A DNA stretch of 64,000 bases from Pedobacter sp. (GCA_008015505.1 SSFR01000014.1:161148-225147); one strand, 5' to 3'; shown: positions 10,680-20,787, numbered from the stretch's first letter. A program made the numbers and translations. The notes: a model not told the origin generated them from the letters alone.

Positions 10680-11729
10680 ATGAAAAAAATCGACCGAAGC
10701 GATATTCCATCCAAAAAAAAAATATCCTATGCTATCCGGCCGGAATTACGTTCTTATTTATTGCAATATGGTCGAGAACGGGTACTGCCTGTCCGCTATA
10801 CAGACTTGCTCCGCTTCAATTTAAGTACTCCGCTGATCGATAAAGATGGACAAGACACGCTTTGGCACACCGTCTACTATAACGAACATGAAATGGAGGA
10901 CCTCTTTCCTAATCTTACCTACATTTATGCCTTGATGCATACCGATGGAGACATTAAAGTCATGGAGCATCTGTCGGTAGCTCGCATCGATTATTGCACT
11001 TTTGGTAATTCTAAGCCTTTCCGCGTACGTATCATCAATCGCTTGAACGATAACTATGATCACTTCTATATCAAAGTTGCAGATGCCTCGCGTGTTTATG
11101 GATTAGAGCTCGAAAACCTTTTATCACCCAATACTATTTTATATCTCACAGATAATAATACACTTATTGAAGAGCATATTCCAGGTCTACCTGGTGATAT
11201 CTTTGTAAATAGTGTTTCAAATGCGACCAAATTTGACCAAATCCGAATCTGCAAAGAATTTGTCAAGTTTAATGAGCGATGCTTTGTCCGTCTTTTAGGT
11301 GATATGCGCTCCTATAACTTTGTGGTTGATATTACACCAGATATTGAAGGCAATCAATATCGTTTACGGGCAGTTGATTTTGATCAGCAATCATATGAAG
11401 GTCGCTTGAAATTATATCTCCCTCAATTTTTCAAGGAAAATCTCAAGCTAGTCCAACTAAGTATGCAGTACATGAATAATGCCACAATCCGTCAATATCA
11501 GGAAGAGGAACGTACCCTAATCTCCAATCGCATACGCGCTGAACATCATCGCCTCAATGATTTATTTAATGTGATGTGTATGGATGAGATAGCTCCCATC
11601 CCGAAAGTCCAACAACTGAAAAAAGAGCTCACTAACCACCATCAAACCACTGTTTTTAATAACTGCGAAAATATGGGACAGATTGTCTATGAGTGTTTAA
11701 GTTTGGTTGTGGGTAAACGATTGAATTAG
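10680..11729 (+). CDS. Conserved-looking hypothetical cytosolic protein (349 aa)
   Basis: Long ORF with good coding character and no recognised family motif (MKKIDRSDIPSKKKISYAIRPELRSYLLQYGRERVLPVRYTDLLRF...). Confidence 0.7.
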   Translation: MKKIDRSDIPSKKKISYAIRPELRSYLLQYGRERVLPVRYTDLLRFNLSTPLIDKDGQDTLWHTVYYNEHEMEDLFPNLTYIYALMHTDGDIKVMEHLSVARIDYCTFGNSKPFRVRIINRLNDNYDHFYIKVADASRVYGLELENLLSPNTILYLTDNNTLIEEHIPGLPGDIFVNSVSNATKFDQIRICKEFVKFNERCFVRLLGDMRSYNFVVDITPDIEGNQYRLRAVDFDQQSYEGRLKLYLPQFFKENLKLVQLSMQYMNNATIRQYQEEERTLISNRIRAEHHRLNDLFNVMCMDEIAPIPKVQQLKKELTNHHQTTVFNNCENMGQIVYECLSLVVGKRLN

Positions 11730-11734
11730 CTTAA

Positions 11735-14700
11735 CTAACCCATTGCTCCTAAAGAGCTCAACTCCAAGACCAAATCATCCGTATTTACTAAAGTCCCAGA
11801 TGAAAGAATCACATGTTTAATTTCTCCATCTGTAACAGCGGAGATACAAGTTTCCATTTTCATCGCCTCAATCATAAACAGCGGCTGATTTTTATTCACC
11901 TTATCATTGGGTTTAACAAACACTTTAGATAACATCCCCTGTAATGGCGAACCCACATGATTCGGATTCCCTTTATCTACTTTACGATTTTCTAACCGAA
12001 CAACTTTAGTGGTTTTGTCTTTGATCCGGATATTTCGCGTTTGCCCATTTAGCTCAAAAAATACCGTACGCATCCCCTTTTCATCGGCTGGACCAATTGA
12101 TAACAAACGAATAAGCAGCGTTTTCCCACGGGATATTTCAATAGTCGTTTCCTCACCAGGCTTCATACCAAAGAAAAAATTGCAGGTTGGAATAACTGAG
12201 ATATCCCCATATTGACGAAACATTTTGAGATAACCTTCAGTTACTTTCGGATAAAATTGATAAGATAAATAAGTCGTATACGATAAATCTTTACCAAACT
12301 GCTTTTTGAATGCTTTAAAATCAGCCTCTAAATCAAGTGGGGAAAGATATTGATTCGGCCGTCCTGTATGTGCCTTTTTATCTTTTAAAATAATACGTTG
12401 CAGCTCTCTCGGAAAACCTCCCTCAGGCTGGCCAAGTTCTCCCATAAACAGGGAAACAACCGAATCTGGGAACGAAATTTGCGCCCCACGAGTAAATAAA
12501 TCCGCTTTACTAAGCTGATTGGCGACCATATATTGAGCCATATCACCCACAACCTTGGAACTTGGTGTCACTTTCACCAGATCTCCAAATAAATCATTGA
12601 CTTCAGCATAACGCTCCTTGATCTGTTCAAACTGATCCCCCAAACCTAAAGCAATAGCCTGTGGCTTTAAATTGGAATACTGCCCACCCGGAATTTCATG
12701 CTGAAAAACTTCCGCAGAGCCCGCCTTCATTCCCGACTCAAATGGATAGTAATACTCCCGAACAGTTTCCCAATAGGTGCTAAATTGATTAAGTGACCTA
12801 ATATCATATGGGTTTTCCCGCTGATGAAAACGCATCATTTCAACAATTGCATTCAGATTGGGCTGAGAGGTAAGACCTGATAAAGCCCCCAAAGCACAAT
12901 CAACCACATCTACACCTGCATCAATAGCCATCATATACGTAGCCGATTGCAAAGATGAGGTGTCATGCGTATGTAAGTGAATAGGAATTTTTACAGTGTC
13001 TTTCAAAGCCTGAATCAATATTTTTGCAGCATACGGCTTGAGTAAGCCCGACATATCTTTGATACCCAAAATATGGGACCCCGCATCCTCGAGTTCCTTA
13101 GCCAAACGCAAATAATAGTTTAAATCATATTTGGTTCGTTTGGGGTCTAAGATATCTCCAGTATAACACAATGCCCCTTCGGCAATTCCTCCCGTTTTGT
13201 TCCGCACCATATCGATACAGGGTGCAATATTTGGCATCCAATTCAACGAGTCGAATATGCGAAAGACATCGACCCCTTTCTCCCAACTGGTTTGTACAAA
13301 CGATTCAATGAGATTATCTGGATAAGCCGAATAGCCCACTCCATTACATCCCCTAATCAACATTTGGATCAACATATTGGGTACTGCTGCACGCAATTTT
13401 TCCAAACGCATCCAAGGGTCCTCGTGTAAGAAGCGAAGACAAACATCAAATGTAGCACCTCCCCAAGCTTCTATACTGAAGGTTTGGGGATGACATCTAG
13501 CAAATGCTTCAGCGACCTTCAGCATGTCATAAGTGCGCATACGCGTAGCTAATAATGACTGATGTCCATCACGCAGGGTCGTATCGGTATAATAAATCTT
13601 CTCCTCTTTCTTTAGCCACTGGCAAAACCCCTCAGGACCTAATTCATTAAGCAAATCTTTGGTTCCCTTAGGATAATCTGCATGATGATCAAAATGAGGA
13701 ATGATTGATTTTTCTAAACGCTTATCTGCATCGACCTTTTTCACATCTAGATTTCCATTAACAGCAACCTCTCCCAGAAAAGAAAGCATACGTGTGCCTC
13801 TATCAAGTCTGGTTTTAGTCTGAAATAGGTCTGGGTGTTCCTGAATGAAATTAACCGTTGCCATCCCTTCAATCAAGGTGGGATGATTGATCAGATTTTC
13901 TAAGAACTGAATATTATTCTTTACACCACGGATACGAAATTCACGCAAGGCCCGATTCATCTTTCGAGAGGCATCAAACAAAGTCGTCCCCCAGGTACTC
14001 ACTTTCACCAACATGGAATCAAAAAACGGGCTAATTTGCATGCCTGAATAGGTACTCCCCTCGTCCAAACGAACCCCAAAACCCGCCGCATTGCGATAAG
14101 TAATCAACGTACCATAGTCTGGCTTAAAATCATTAGCGGGATCTTCCGTAGTAATACGACATTGCATAGCAAAGCCATTCTTAGTAATCGCTGATTGATC
14201 ACCCAAGCCTATTTCCGGATCGTTTAAATGATAACCATCGGCAATATAGATCTGGGTTTTGATCAGATCAATTCCCGTAATCATTTCCGTAACCGTATGT
14301 TCAACCTGAATACGTGGATTAACTTCAATAAAATAAATACGCTCATCCGTATCGACCAAAAATTCGACCGTCCCTACGTTATTATAGCCAACCGCTCTGG
14401 CAATACGTATCGCATACTCGTATAATTTCCCGCGAGTTTTATCCTTCAAGTTCAAGGACGGAGCAATTTCAACAACTTTCTGAAACCTACGCTGCACAGA
14501 ACAGTCCCGCTCATACAGATGAACTACATTTTGATGATTATCAGCCACAATTTGCACCTCAATATGTCGGGGGCTTTCGATGAATTTCTCTAAAAAAATA
14601 GTACCATCGCCAAAAGCGTTTTTTGCTTCGCTGCGTGCTTCATTAAACGACTTTTCCAATTCTACAGGCGTTCGAACCACACGCATGCCACGCCCACCCC

Positions 14701-15193
14701 CACCAGAGGCCGCCTTTAAAATCACAGGATAGCCAATACGAACAGCCTCGCTTAAAGCCTCATCGGGTGTATTCAAAGTTCCCTCGTTACTTTCAATAAT
14801 GGGAATATGATTCTGCTTAGCAACACTTTTGGCAATCACCTTATCTCCCAAGGCATTCATCACATCCGGACGAGGGCCAATAAAAATGACCCCATTTTGC
14901 GCACATCTTTTAGCAAACTCTTGATTTTCAGATAAAAATCCATAACCAGGATGAATGGCATCAACCGCACTATATTTTGCTACTGCAATAATTGCATCGA
15001 TATCTAAATAGGGCTTCAGTGGATCTTTATCTGCTCCAATTTGGTAAGCCTCATCAGCCTTATACCGATGCAAGGAATAACGATCCTCGTATGTATAAAT
15101 GGCAACTGTTTGAATATCCAGTTCATTACACGCACGGCTAATACGTATGGCAATCTCTCCCCGATTGGCAATCAATATTTTTTTAATATTCAT
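11735..15193 (-). CDS. pyc: Pyruvate carboxylase
   Basis: Biotin carboxylase domain (KILIANRGEIAIRISRACNEL, GGGGRGMRVVR), carboxyltransferase domain (YTDTTLRDGHQSLLATRMRT), biotin site EAMKMET. Confidence 0.97.
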   Translation of the reverse strand: MNIKKILIANRGEIAIRISRACNELDIQTVAIYTYEDRYSLHRYKADEAYQIGADKDPLKPYLDIDAIIAVAKYSAVDAIHPGYGFLSENQEFAKRCAQNGVIFIGPRPDVMNALGDKVIAKSVAKQNHIPIIESNEGTLNTPDEALSEAVRIGYPVILKAASGGGGRGMRVVRTPVELEKSFNEARSEAKNAFGDGTIFLEKFIESPRHIEVQIVADNHQNVVHLYERDCSVQRRFQKVVEIAPSLNLKDKTRGKLYEYAIRIARAVGYNNVGTVEFLVDTDERIYFIEVNPRIQVEHTVTEMITGIDLIKTQIYIADGYHLNDPEIGLGDQSAITKNGFAMQCRITTEDPANDFKPDYGTLITYRNAAGFGVRLDEGSTYSGMQISPFFDSMLVKVSTWGTTLFDASRKMNRALREFRIRGVKNNIQFLENLINHPTLIEGMATVNFIQEHPDLFQTKTRLDRGTRMLSFLGEVAVNGNLDVKKVDADKRLEKSIIPHFDHHADYPKGTKDLLNELGPEGFCQWLKKEEKIYYTDTTLRDGHQSLLATRMRTYDMLKVAEAFARCHPQTFSIEAWGGATFDVCLRFLHEDPWMRLEKLRAAVPNMLIQMLIRGCNGVGYSAYPDNLIESFVQTSWEKGVDVFRIFDSLNWMPNIAPCIDMVRNKTGGIAEGALCYTGDILDPKRTKYDLNYYLRLAKELEDAGSHILGIKDMSGLLKPYAAKILIQALKDTVKIPIHLHTHDTSSLQSATYMMAIDAGVDVVDCALGALSGLTSQPNLNAIVEMMRFHQRENPYDIRSLNQFSTYWETVREYYYPFESGMKAGSAEVFQHEIPGGQYSNLKPQAIALGLGDQFEQIKERYAEVNDLFGDLVKVTPSSKVVGDMAQYMVANQLSKADLFTRGAQISFPDSVVSLFMGELGQPEGGFPRELQRIILKDKKAHTGRPNQYLSPLDLEADFKAFKKQFGKDLSYTTYLSYQFYPKVTEGYLKMFRQYGDISVIPTCNFFFGMKPGEETTIEISRGKTLLIRLLSIGPADEKGMRTVFFELNGQTRNIRIKDKTTKVVRLENRKVDKGNPNHVGSPLQGMLSKVFVKPNDKVNKNQPLFMIEAMKMETCISAVTDGEIKHVILSSGTLVNTDDLVLELSSLGAMG

Positions 15194-15357
15194 CAGAATT
15201 GAATTATTCTATGGCATTAATTAGACTATACAGAGACTAGATTAAAAACAAAAAGAAGCTTTGGAATTAAGAAAATAAAACATTCTTTGGTATTACCGCC
15301 TGGAAACAAATGTGATAAAAAATGCCCTAAAAATAAATGCAATTCAAAACTATCACT

Positions 15358-15552
15358 GAGTCGGTCTAAAATTTATTTTATAAAGCTATTGCCGGTTATT
15401 TTTGAGCGGAATGAGATAGATTTTTCAAAGATATTCAGCTGCTCGCTTCGCTCGGGTTTGGAGCAATAGTGAGAGGCCATTGCGAATAATCTAACAAAAT
15501 TATAGCCAAAAAGAAACAAAAGAATGAAATGAAATAAACTTTAGATTGGCTC
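15358..15552. repeat. MITE-like/inverted-terminus intergenic repeat, copy 1 (imperfect termini)
   Basis: Termini gagtcggtctaaaatttattttat and atgaaataaactttagattggctc are imperfect inverted repeats. The sequence aligns with 24134-24294, including the shared core gctattgccggttatttttgagcg and the right-side agccaaaaagaa.caaaag. Confidence 0.75.
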
Positions 15553-15674
15553 GCTATAAAGCGGCGCTCAAAATCATAGGCAGTAAATCAAGGCGTCACG
15601 AATTTTCTAGAACGTTAGAATGAAAACGAATAGTTGCTTTACCAGTAGTAGTTACCAAAACTACTATTTCGTTT

Positions 15675-17249
15675 TTAGTGAAATTTATTTTTTTTTAGAG
15701 AAAGTTTAGCTACCTCAATCCCAACAATATTCCTTATGGCTGGAGTCATTTTAAGATAGTCATTCACAGAACTAAGTGTTTTGTCCATGTGAGGTCTAAG
15801 AGGTATAACTAAATGCCGCTTAATTAGCTTCAAAATATCGTCGTGAAAAAAAACATCTGCTAGTTTTAATAAACTACCTCGAATGCCCAATCTATGGTCC
15901 ATAACAGGACCACTCTGATCAAGCTTATAATCGTCAAAACGTATTTCCTCCTTTTGAACATCATATATAGGAGAAAAAGCTAACTTATACTTACCATTAA
16001 AACTTCCCTTTAATTTCAACTCAACAACTATCGAAGATCCTGACCCTTTATACACATGCACACCATGTATACAGGATACCCCCACTGCTTTTTTAGCAAT
16101 TTTTTTAGTGATCTTTTTGCGTACACTGTCAATATGAGTGGAAGCAGATACCTCGTTTGTGAATATGCCATCCAAACCATCTTTATCCTCCAACCCATTA
16201 GCTGTAATATATCTTCCAAGCATTTTATGTTGAACAATACCGGTTATACCAAAGTAAGAAATGCACACTGGCATACATGCCTTAAATTCCCCAACGGGGA
16301 CAATACTCCGACTTGCTATCCTTATATTGTCTCTATTGAAACGCAAGTAGGGCTTTTGTCCTATACTGGTCTCAAATTCAGCATGCATTTCTAAATTGAC
16401 TTTTATTTTTCCTTCAGAAATAATGGGTTGATTTGTATAAATCGTTCGTGGCTGAATCACATACCAAATACCATAATCTGAATTTACCTCTGTGGCCTTA
16501 CATACCTCATATAGTCTTGTTGTTACAGCTTGCTTACTACAATAATTTTCGGCAACATAACCAAATATGTAATCATTCAGATATCTAGGTATTATCACAC
16601 TGTTAAAAATGGGGGGTGCGGCAATCTTACCGGCGTTTGAAAAAACACTTACAACACTATCTTTAGTATAATTCAAAACACTTGTAGCACTACCCATCAA
16701 ATAGATCCACCAATCATTAGCTGGCTGAGGCTGAGCAATAGGAGCAGCTTGAAAAGATGATTGAGTGCCCCAATCAATGATTTTTTCAATTTCAAACCTG
16801 GTTGACGAAGAATTTAGCTCTAAATTATCAGACAAAGCCAAAGAGCTAATCATCTTTATTTTTGCACTACCGGATACTTCATAATCAGCGCTCCCAAGGA
16901 TCGCACTTGCATGTTGCACTCTAGCTTCCAGTCTAATGTGAATAGTTACGTGTAATAATCCTCCAACCTCCGCAATTATTAAGTCCGATACCTTATAAAC
17001 CCGAACACAAGAAACACCAGTAGTCTGATTTATTTTAAAAAAATCAGGCATGTCAACTATTCTAGTCCCATTTTGAATCTCCCTGTTTAATTTATCCTGT
17101 AAGGACCTCAAATTAATTTCAATTGGAAAATGAATATGAGAATCATTAGTATCGTGTATACCAGATACTTCTACTGCCTCTATACCGAGTGGAATTCCCT
17201 CAATGATAGTTGACACCGGGTGCTGACTTTTAGTAAAATATTTCCACAT
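15675..17249 (-). CDS. Hypothetical protein; possible distant DUF4403-like beta-rich protein
   Basis: Beta-rich 524 aa ORF. Segments SHIHFPIEINLRSLQDKLNREI...VSCVRVYKVSDLIIAEVGGLLHVTIHIRLEARV and C-terminal LIKRHLVIPLRPHMDKTLSSVNDYL resemble the DUF4403 layout. Family call is tentative. Confidence 0.45.
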   Translation of the reverse strand: MWKYFTKSQHPVSTIIEGIPLGIEAVEVSGIHDTNDSHIHFPIEINLRSLQDKLNREIQNGTRIVDMPDFFKINQTTGVSCVRVYKVSDLIIAEVGGLLHVTIHIRLEARVQHASAILGSADYEVSGSAKIKMISSLALSDNLELNSSSTRFEIEKIIDWGTQSSFQAAPIAQPQPANDWWIYLMGSATSVLNYTKDSVVSVFSNAGKIAAPPIFNSVIIPRYLNDYIFGYVAENYCSKQAVTTRLYEVCKATEVNSDYGIWYVIQPRTIYTNQPIISEGKIKVNLEMHAEFETSIGQKPYLRFNRDNIRIASRSIVPVGEFKACMPVCISYFGITGIVQHKMLGRYITANGLEDKDGLDGIFTNEVSASTHIDSVRKKITKKIAKKAVGVSCIHGVHVYKGSGSSIVVELKLKGSFNGKYKLAFSPIYDVQKEEIRFDDYKLDQSGPVMDHRLGIRGSLLKLADVFFHDDILKLIKRHLVIPLRPHMDKTLSSVNDYLKMTPAIRNIVGIEVAKLSLKKNKFH

Positions 17250-17420
17250 AAATGCATAAATAGGCCATTAGAAACCTAAATTTAATATTTTTATTAAATT
17301 AAAACAACATTAAAATAAAAATATTAACACAATTAATGTCGAATAAAGTAACCTAAACTTTAGACCAGCTCATTAATTAAACATGGCACCTAATGTCTAT
17401 TTAACATCAGATATAGTGTA

Positions 17421-18692
17421 CTAGTCAATCCATTCAAATTTGGTATAAGGAACCAAGACTTTTGGAATACGAATTCCTTTTTCAGTTTGATTATTTTCTA
17501 AAAGTGAAGCAACAATCCGAGGTAAAGCCAACGCACTCCCATTAAGCGTATGTGCTAGTTGAGCTTTGCCCTCTTTACCCTTAAAACGCAATTTGAGACG
17601 ATTACTCTGAAAGGTTTCAAAATTAGAAACTGAAGATACTTCTAACCATCGAGCTTGAGCTGCACACCAAACCTCCATATCGAATGTTAAAGCTGCATGA
17701 GAGCTCATATCACCCCCACACAAACGAAGCACACGATAAGGCAATTCAAGCGCTTGTAACAGATTTTGAATGTATTTGCTCATCTCATCGTGCACTTGAT
17801 ATGACTGATCAGGGTGCGCTACTTGTACAATTTCTACTTTATCGAACTGGTGTAAACGATTTAAACCTCGAACATGAGCACCATAAGAACCTGCTTCACG
17901 ACGAAAACAAGGCGTATATCCACAATTTTTGATAGGTAAATCTTCTTCTTTCACAATCACATCGCGATATAAATTCGTGATAGGTACTTCGGCCGTTGGT
18001 ATTAAATATAAATTGTCTAGACCGACATGATACATTTGGCCTTCTTTATCGGGAAGCTGAGCTGTTCCAAAGCCTGAAGCTTCATTGACCAAAATAGGTG
18101 GCTGCACTTCACTATAACCCGCAGCTTCTGCACGATCTAAAAAGAAATTAATCAGTGCGCGCTGCAACTTAGCTCCTTTTCCTTTATAAACTGGAAAACC
18201 AGCGCCTGTAATTTTATTCCCCAATTCAAAATCGATAATATCATATTTGACCGCAAGCTCCCAATGAGGAAGTGCATTCGTAGCCAAAGTAGGCTTAACA
18301 CCATGTTCAAAAATGATCTCATTATCATCTGCACCAACTCCTTTAGGAACAGAAATATGAGGTAAATTGGGTAATAATACGAGCTGTTGCTGCAATTGCT
18401 CCTCCAATTTAGTAAGCTCATCACCCAAGGTTTTAATCTGCTCTTTTAATGCTGATGTATTTATTTTAATGACTTCCACCGCTTCTTTTTTCCCTTGACG
18501 CATCAAATCGCCCACTTGTTTAGCAGCAAGATTCGCTTCTGCAGAAATAGCATCCAATTTCGACTGTGTTTGTCTACGATTTTCATCCAGGTGAATAATT
18601 TCATCAACCAAATTGAAATTTTTGAAATTTTTGATTGCTAAACGCGCAAGAACTTGTTCTTTATTCTCGCGGATGTAATTAATTTGAAGCAT
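17421..18692 (-). CDS. serS: Serine--tRNA ligase
   Basis: N-terminal coiled coil, class II motifs (YLIPTAEVPITNLYRD, CFRREAGSYGAHVRGLNRLHQFDKVE, LNGSALALPRIVASLLENNQ). Confidence 0.97.
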   Translation of the reverse strand: MLQINYIRENKEQVLARLAIKNFKNFNLVDEIIHLDENRRQTQSKLDAISAEANLAAKQVGDLMRQGKKEAVEVIKINTSALKEQIKTLGDELTKLEEQLQQQLVLLPNLPHISVPKGVGADDNEIIFEHGVKPTLATNALPHWELAVKYDIIDFELGNKITGAGFPVYKGKGAKLQRALINFFLDRAEAAGYSEVQPPILVNEASGFGTAQLPDKEGQMYHVGLDNLYLIPTAEVPITNLYRDVIVKEEDLPIKNCGYTPCFRREAGSYGAHVRGLNRLHQFDKVEIVQVAHPDQSYQVHDEMSKYIQNLLQALELPYRVLRLCGGDMSSHAALTFDMEVWCAAQARWLEVSSVSNFETFQSNRLKLRFKGKEGKAQLAHTLNGSALALPRIVASLLENNQTEKGIRIPKVLVPYTKFEWID

Positions 18693-18933
18693 TTTAGTCG
18701 ATTTTCTTAAAATTTATAACGCTGATTAGAACAAACTTCCTTCACCTTCCGTGTTAGCTATAGCCAAATACGGAGAAGTTTGTATGCTGCTCCCGCGAAT
18801 ATAACCAATTTGAAAAACCTCGATTAAATAATACCAAATTTAAGATTGCAGTTACTCTCGTATCCCTTCGACTAGGACTAAAAACTCAGGACTCTAACTG
18901 CAGAAGATTTGTTAAAAGCAAAATTTCCAAATA

Positions 18934-19764
18934 CTAATTGACATCTATATCCACTGAATCTAAGATATAGGCCTTCAAATGCGTGCGGATTTGGAGAATA
19001 AAATTTTGTAACTTATCAACCCTACTCTCTAATTCACCTAATGCTTCTTGGAAATTATCAACCATAAGATCAACTTTTTCAGCATAATACAAGGCTTCTG
19101 TCGTTGCACGAAGTGCATCCTCCATGGCTTTGAACTTTTCTTCCTCCAATGCCTCCGGTCTTGATAACACAAGCATCAATTCTTGTATAGCTGGCTCGAC
19201 TTTTTTGTTAGCATCTTTCATTTTAACCAAATTCCGGTCGATAAGCAATAATGGATCCTCTTTTTCAAGTTGCTTTAATTGACGTTTAATCTGTTTTCGG
19301 ATGGCCTCTTCAATTTCCGGTGACATTGACTTTTCTCCCCCAAATGTATTATATGCACTATGTGTAGCCTTAACTGCATCTTTAGTTATAATCCAAGTAA
19401 GTATCTCTGTAAAAGTTGTGACCATTGATTTACCTACTTGAGTAAAAAATGCTCCCACCGCAACAGTTCCAACAGGAACTACTTCCCCCGCATGTGGAAA
19501 AGCTAATGATACAGTATCACCCGCAAGCTTCCCAACCAATTGAAGCAAATTCTTTGGAGCGTTCCGAATTACCTTTCTCATTCCCTTCCCTTTACCCATA
19601 GTTGCAATAACAATATTGGGAAGGGCTTTAAATACATTACCAGCACCTTTAATGGCCTCTGTCCGACCACCATACCAAAAAGCACGCTTAAACGAACCTT
19701 TCTTTCGATTATTAGTTACTTCCTCAACTTCCTGCCAAATACGATCAAAGTCAGCTTTATTCAT
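18934..19764 (-). CDS. Hypothetical protein, tandem paralogue B (unrecognised family)
   Basis: Start set at MNKADFDRIWQEVEE by alignment with the neighbouring paralogue; a GTG at 19806 gives a longer ORF. Shares NRKKGSFKRAFWYGGRTEAIKG, GKGKGMRKVIRNAP and LLLIDRNLVKMKDA with 19803-20651. Confidence 0.75.
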   Translation of the reverse strand: MNKADFDRIWQEVEEVTNNRKKGSFKRAFWYGGRTEAIKGAGNVFKALPNIVIATMGKGKGMRKVIRNAPKNLLQLVGKLAGDTVSLAFPHAGEVVPVGTVAVGAFFTQVGKSMVTTFTEILTWIITKDAVKATHSAYNTFGGEKSMSPEIEEAIRKQIKRQLKQLEKEDPLLLIDRNLVKMKDANKKVEPAIQELMLVLSRPEALEEEKFKAMEDALRATTEALYYAEKVDLMVDNFQEALGELESRVDKLQNFILQIRTHLKAYILDSVDIDVN

Positions 19765-19802
19765 ATGCTTCAATACTTTAAACAAGCTCTTTATTAAATT
19801 GA

Positions 19803-20651
19803 TCACCCCCCCATAGAATGACTCTCCTCAATCACCATTTTAATATAGTTTTTCAGGTCATTATCTACTTTTCTTACATGATCACGGAAAGGTTTCAGAC
19901 TGTTTACAGAAAGCTTACCCAATGGGGCCTGAATATCGGCTAATAGCCCTTTTATTTTCTTGGTATAATACACCGTTTCAGCAACATTGCGCAAAGCAGA
20001 AAATGTAGCCTCATATAGCTCTTCTTCTGAAGAAATAGATGCTGTATTTAATTCTTCAAGATGTTCAATACTGGACGCAATCCGCTGTTGGGCATCTTTC
20101 AATTTGACCAAATTCCGATCTACAATACGCATACCCATCCCCTTTTTTAGATCTTTTATTTCATGTTTAATAGTTTTTCGGAGGCTTTCACTTTCTGTGA
20201 CAGGTTTTTTACGTGGCCACATCTTCCGATAGTTAGACTCTTCTCCAGCTATATAAGAGTAAGAAATAGATTCTTCAATGGAATCCACAATAACCATAGC
20301 CAAATCTTGAGTAATACCCATCACCGCATCAAAAGCTAGCTTAGTAGCCTGCTTGGCCAACTCTCCTGCTAGTGCCGCTGCCGGTAAAGCTGCAGGCGTC
20401 CCAAAGACAACAATAGGCGCCCCAACTGCTATACCTACTGTACTTGCAACAATAGCTCTCGGAGCATTCCGTATCGCCTTCCGAAGCCCCTTTCCCTTGC
20501 CAAAATGCCCCACAATACCATTAGGAATGCCTCTAAATCCCTCGGTTCGACCACCATACCATAACGCACGCAAAAATGAGCCCTTCTTACGGTTATATAC
20601 CTCTGCTTTTATTTTAGCACATATTTCGTCGAAACTTCGCTCATTCATCAC
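19803..20651 (-). CDS. Hypothetical protein, tandem paralogue A (unrecognised family)
   Basis: NRKKGSFLRALWYGGRTEGFRG, FGKGKGLRKAIRNAP, Ala/Gly/Val-rich hydrophobic centre, MRIVDRNLVKLKDA, coiled-coil-like C-terminus. Paralogous to the adjacent ORF. Confidence 0.78.
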   Translation of the reverse strand: MMNERSFDEICAKIKAEVYNRKKGSFLRALWYGGRTEGFRGIPNGIVGHFGKGKGLRKAIRNAPRAIVASTVGIAVGAPIVVFGTPAALPAAALAGELAKQATKLAFDAVMGITQDLAMVIVDSIEESISYSYIAGEESNYRKMWPRKKPVTESESLRKTIKHEIKDLKKGMGMRIVDRNLVKLKDAQQRIASSIEHLEELNTASISSEEELYEATFSALRNVAETVYYTKKIKGLLADIQAPLGKLSVNSLKPFRDHVRKVDNDLKNYIKMVIEESHSMGG

Positions 20652-20787
20652 TCCTAAATAATAAAAATACTATAACCTAATTTAATAAATTAAAATAAGA
20701 TTATAAAATAATTAATAAATAGATGAACTAAATAAAAGAAATACGCAATAACAATACAATACGCAACATCCCTAAACAGGCTCATTA

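Noticed and set aside
16056-16394. 112-aa plus-strand ORF antisense to the DUF4403-like gene
   Set aside because: Lies fully inside a longer, more protein-like minus-strand ORF; composition looks like antisense translation.
20353-20661. 102-aa plus-strand ORF antisense to paralogue A
   Set aside because: Mirror of the Ala/Gly-rich coding segment; no independent motifs or start context.
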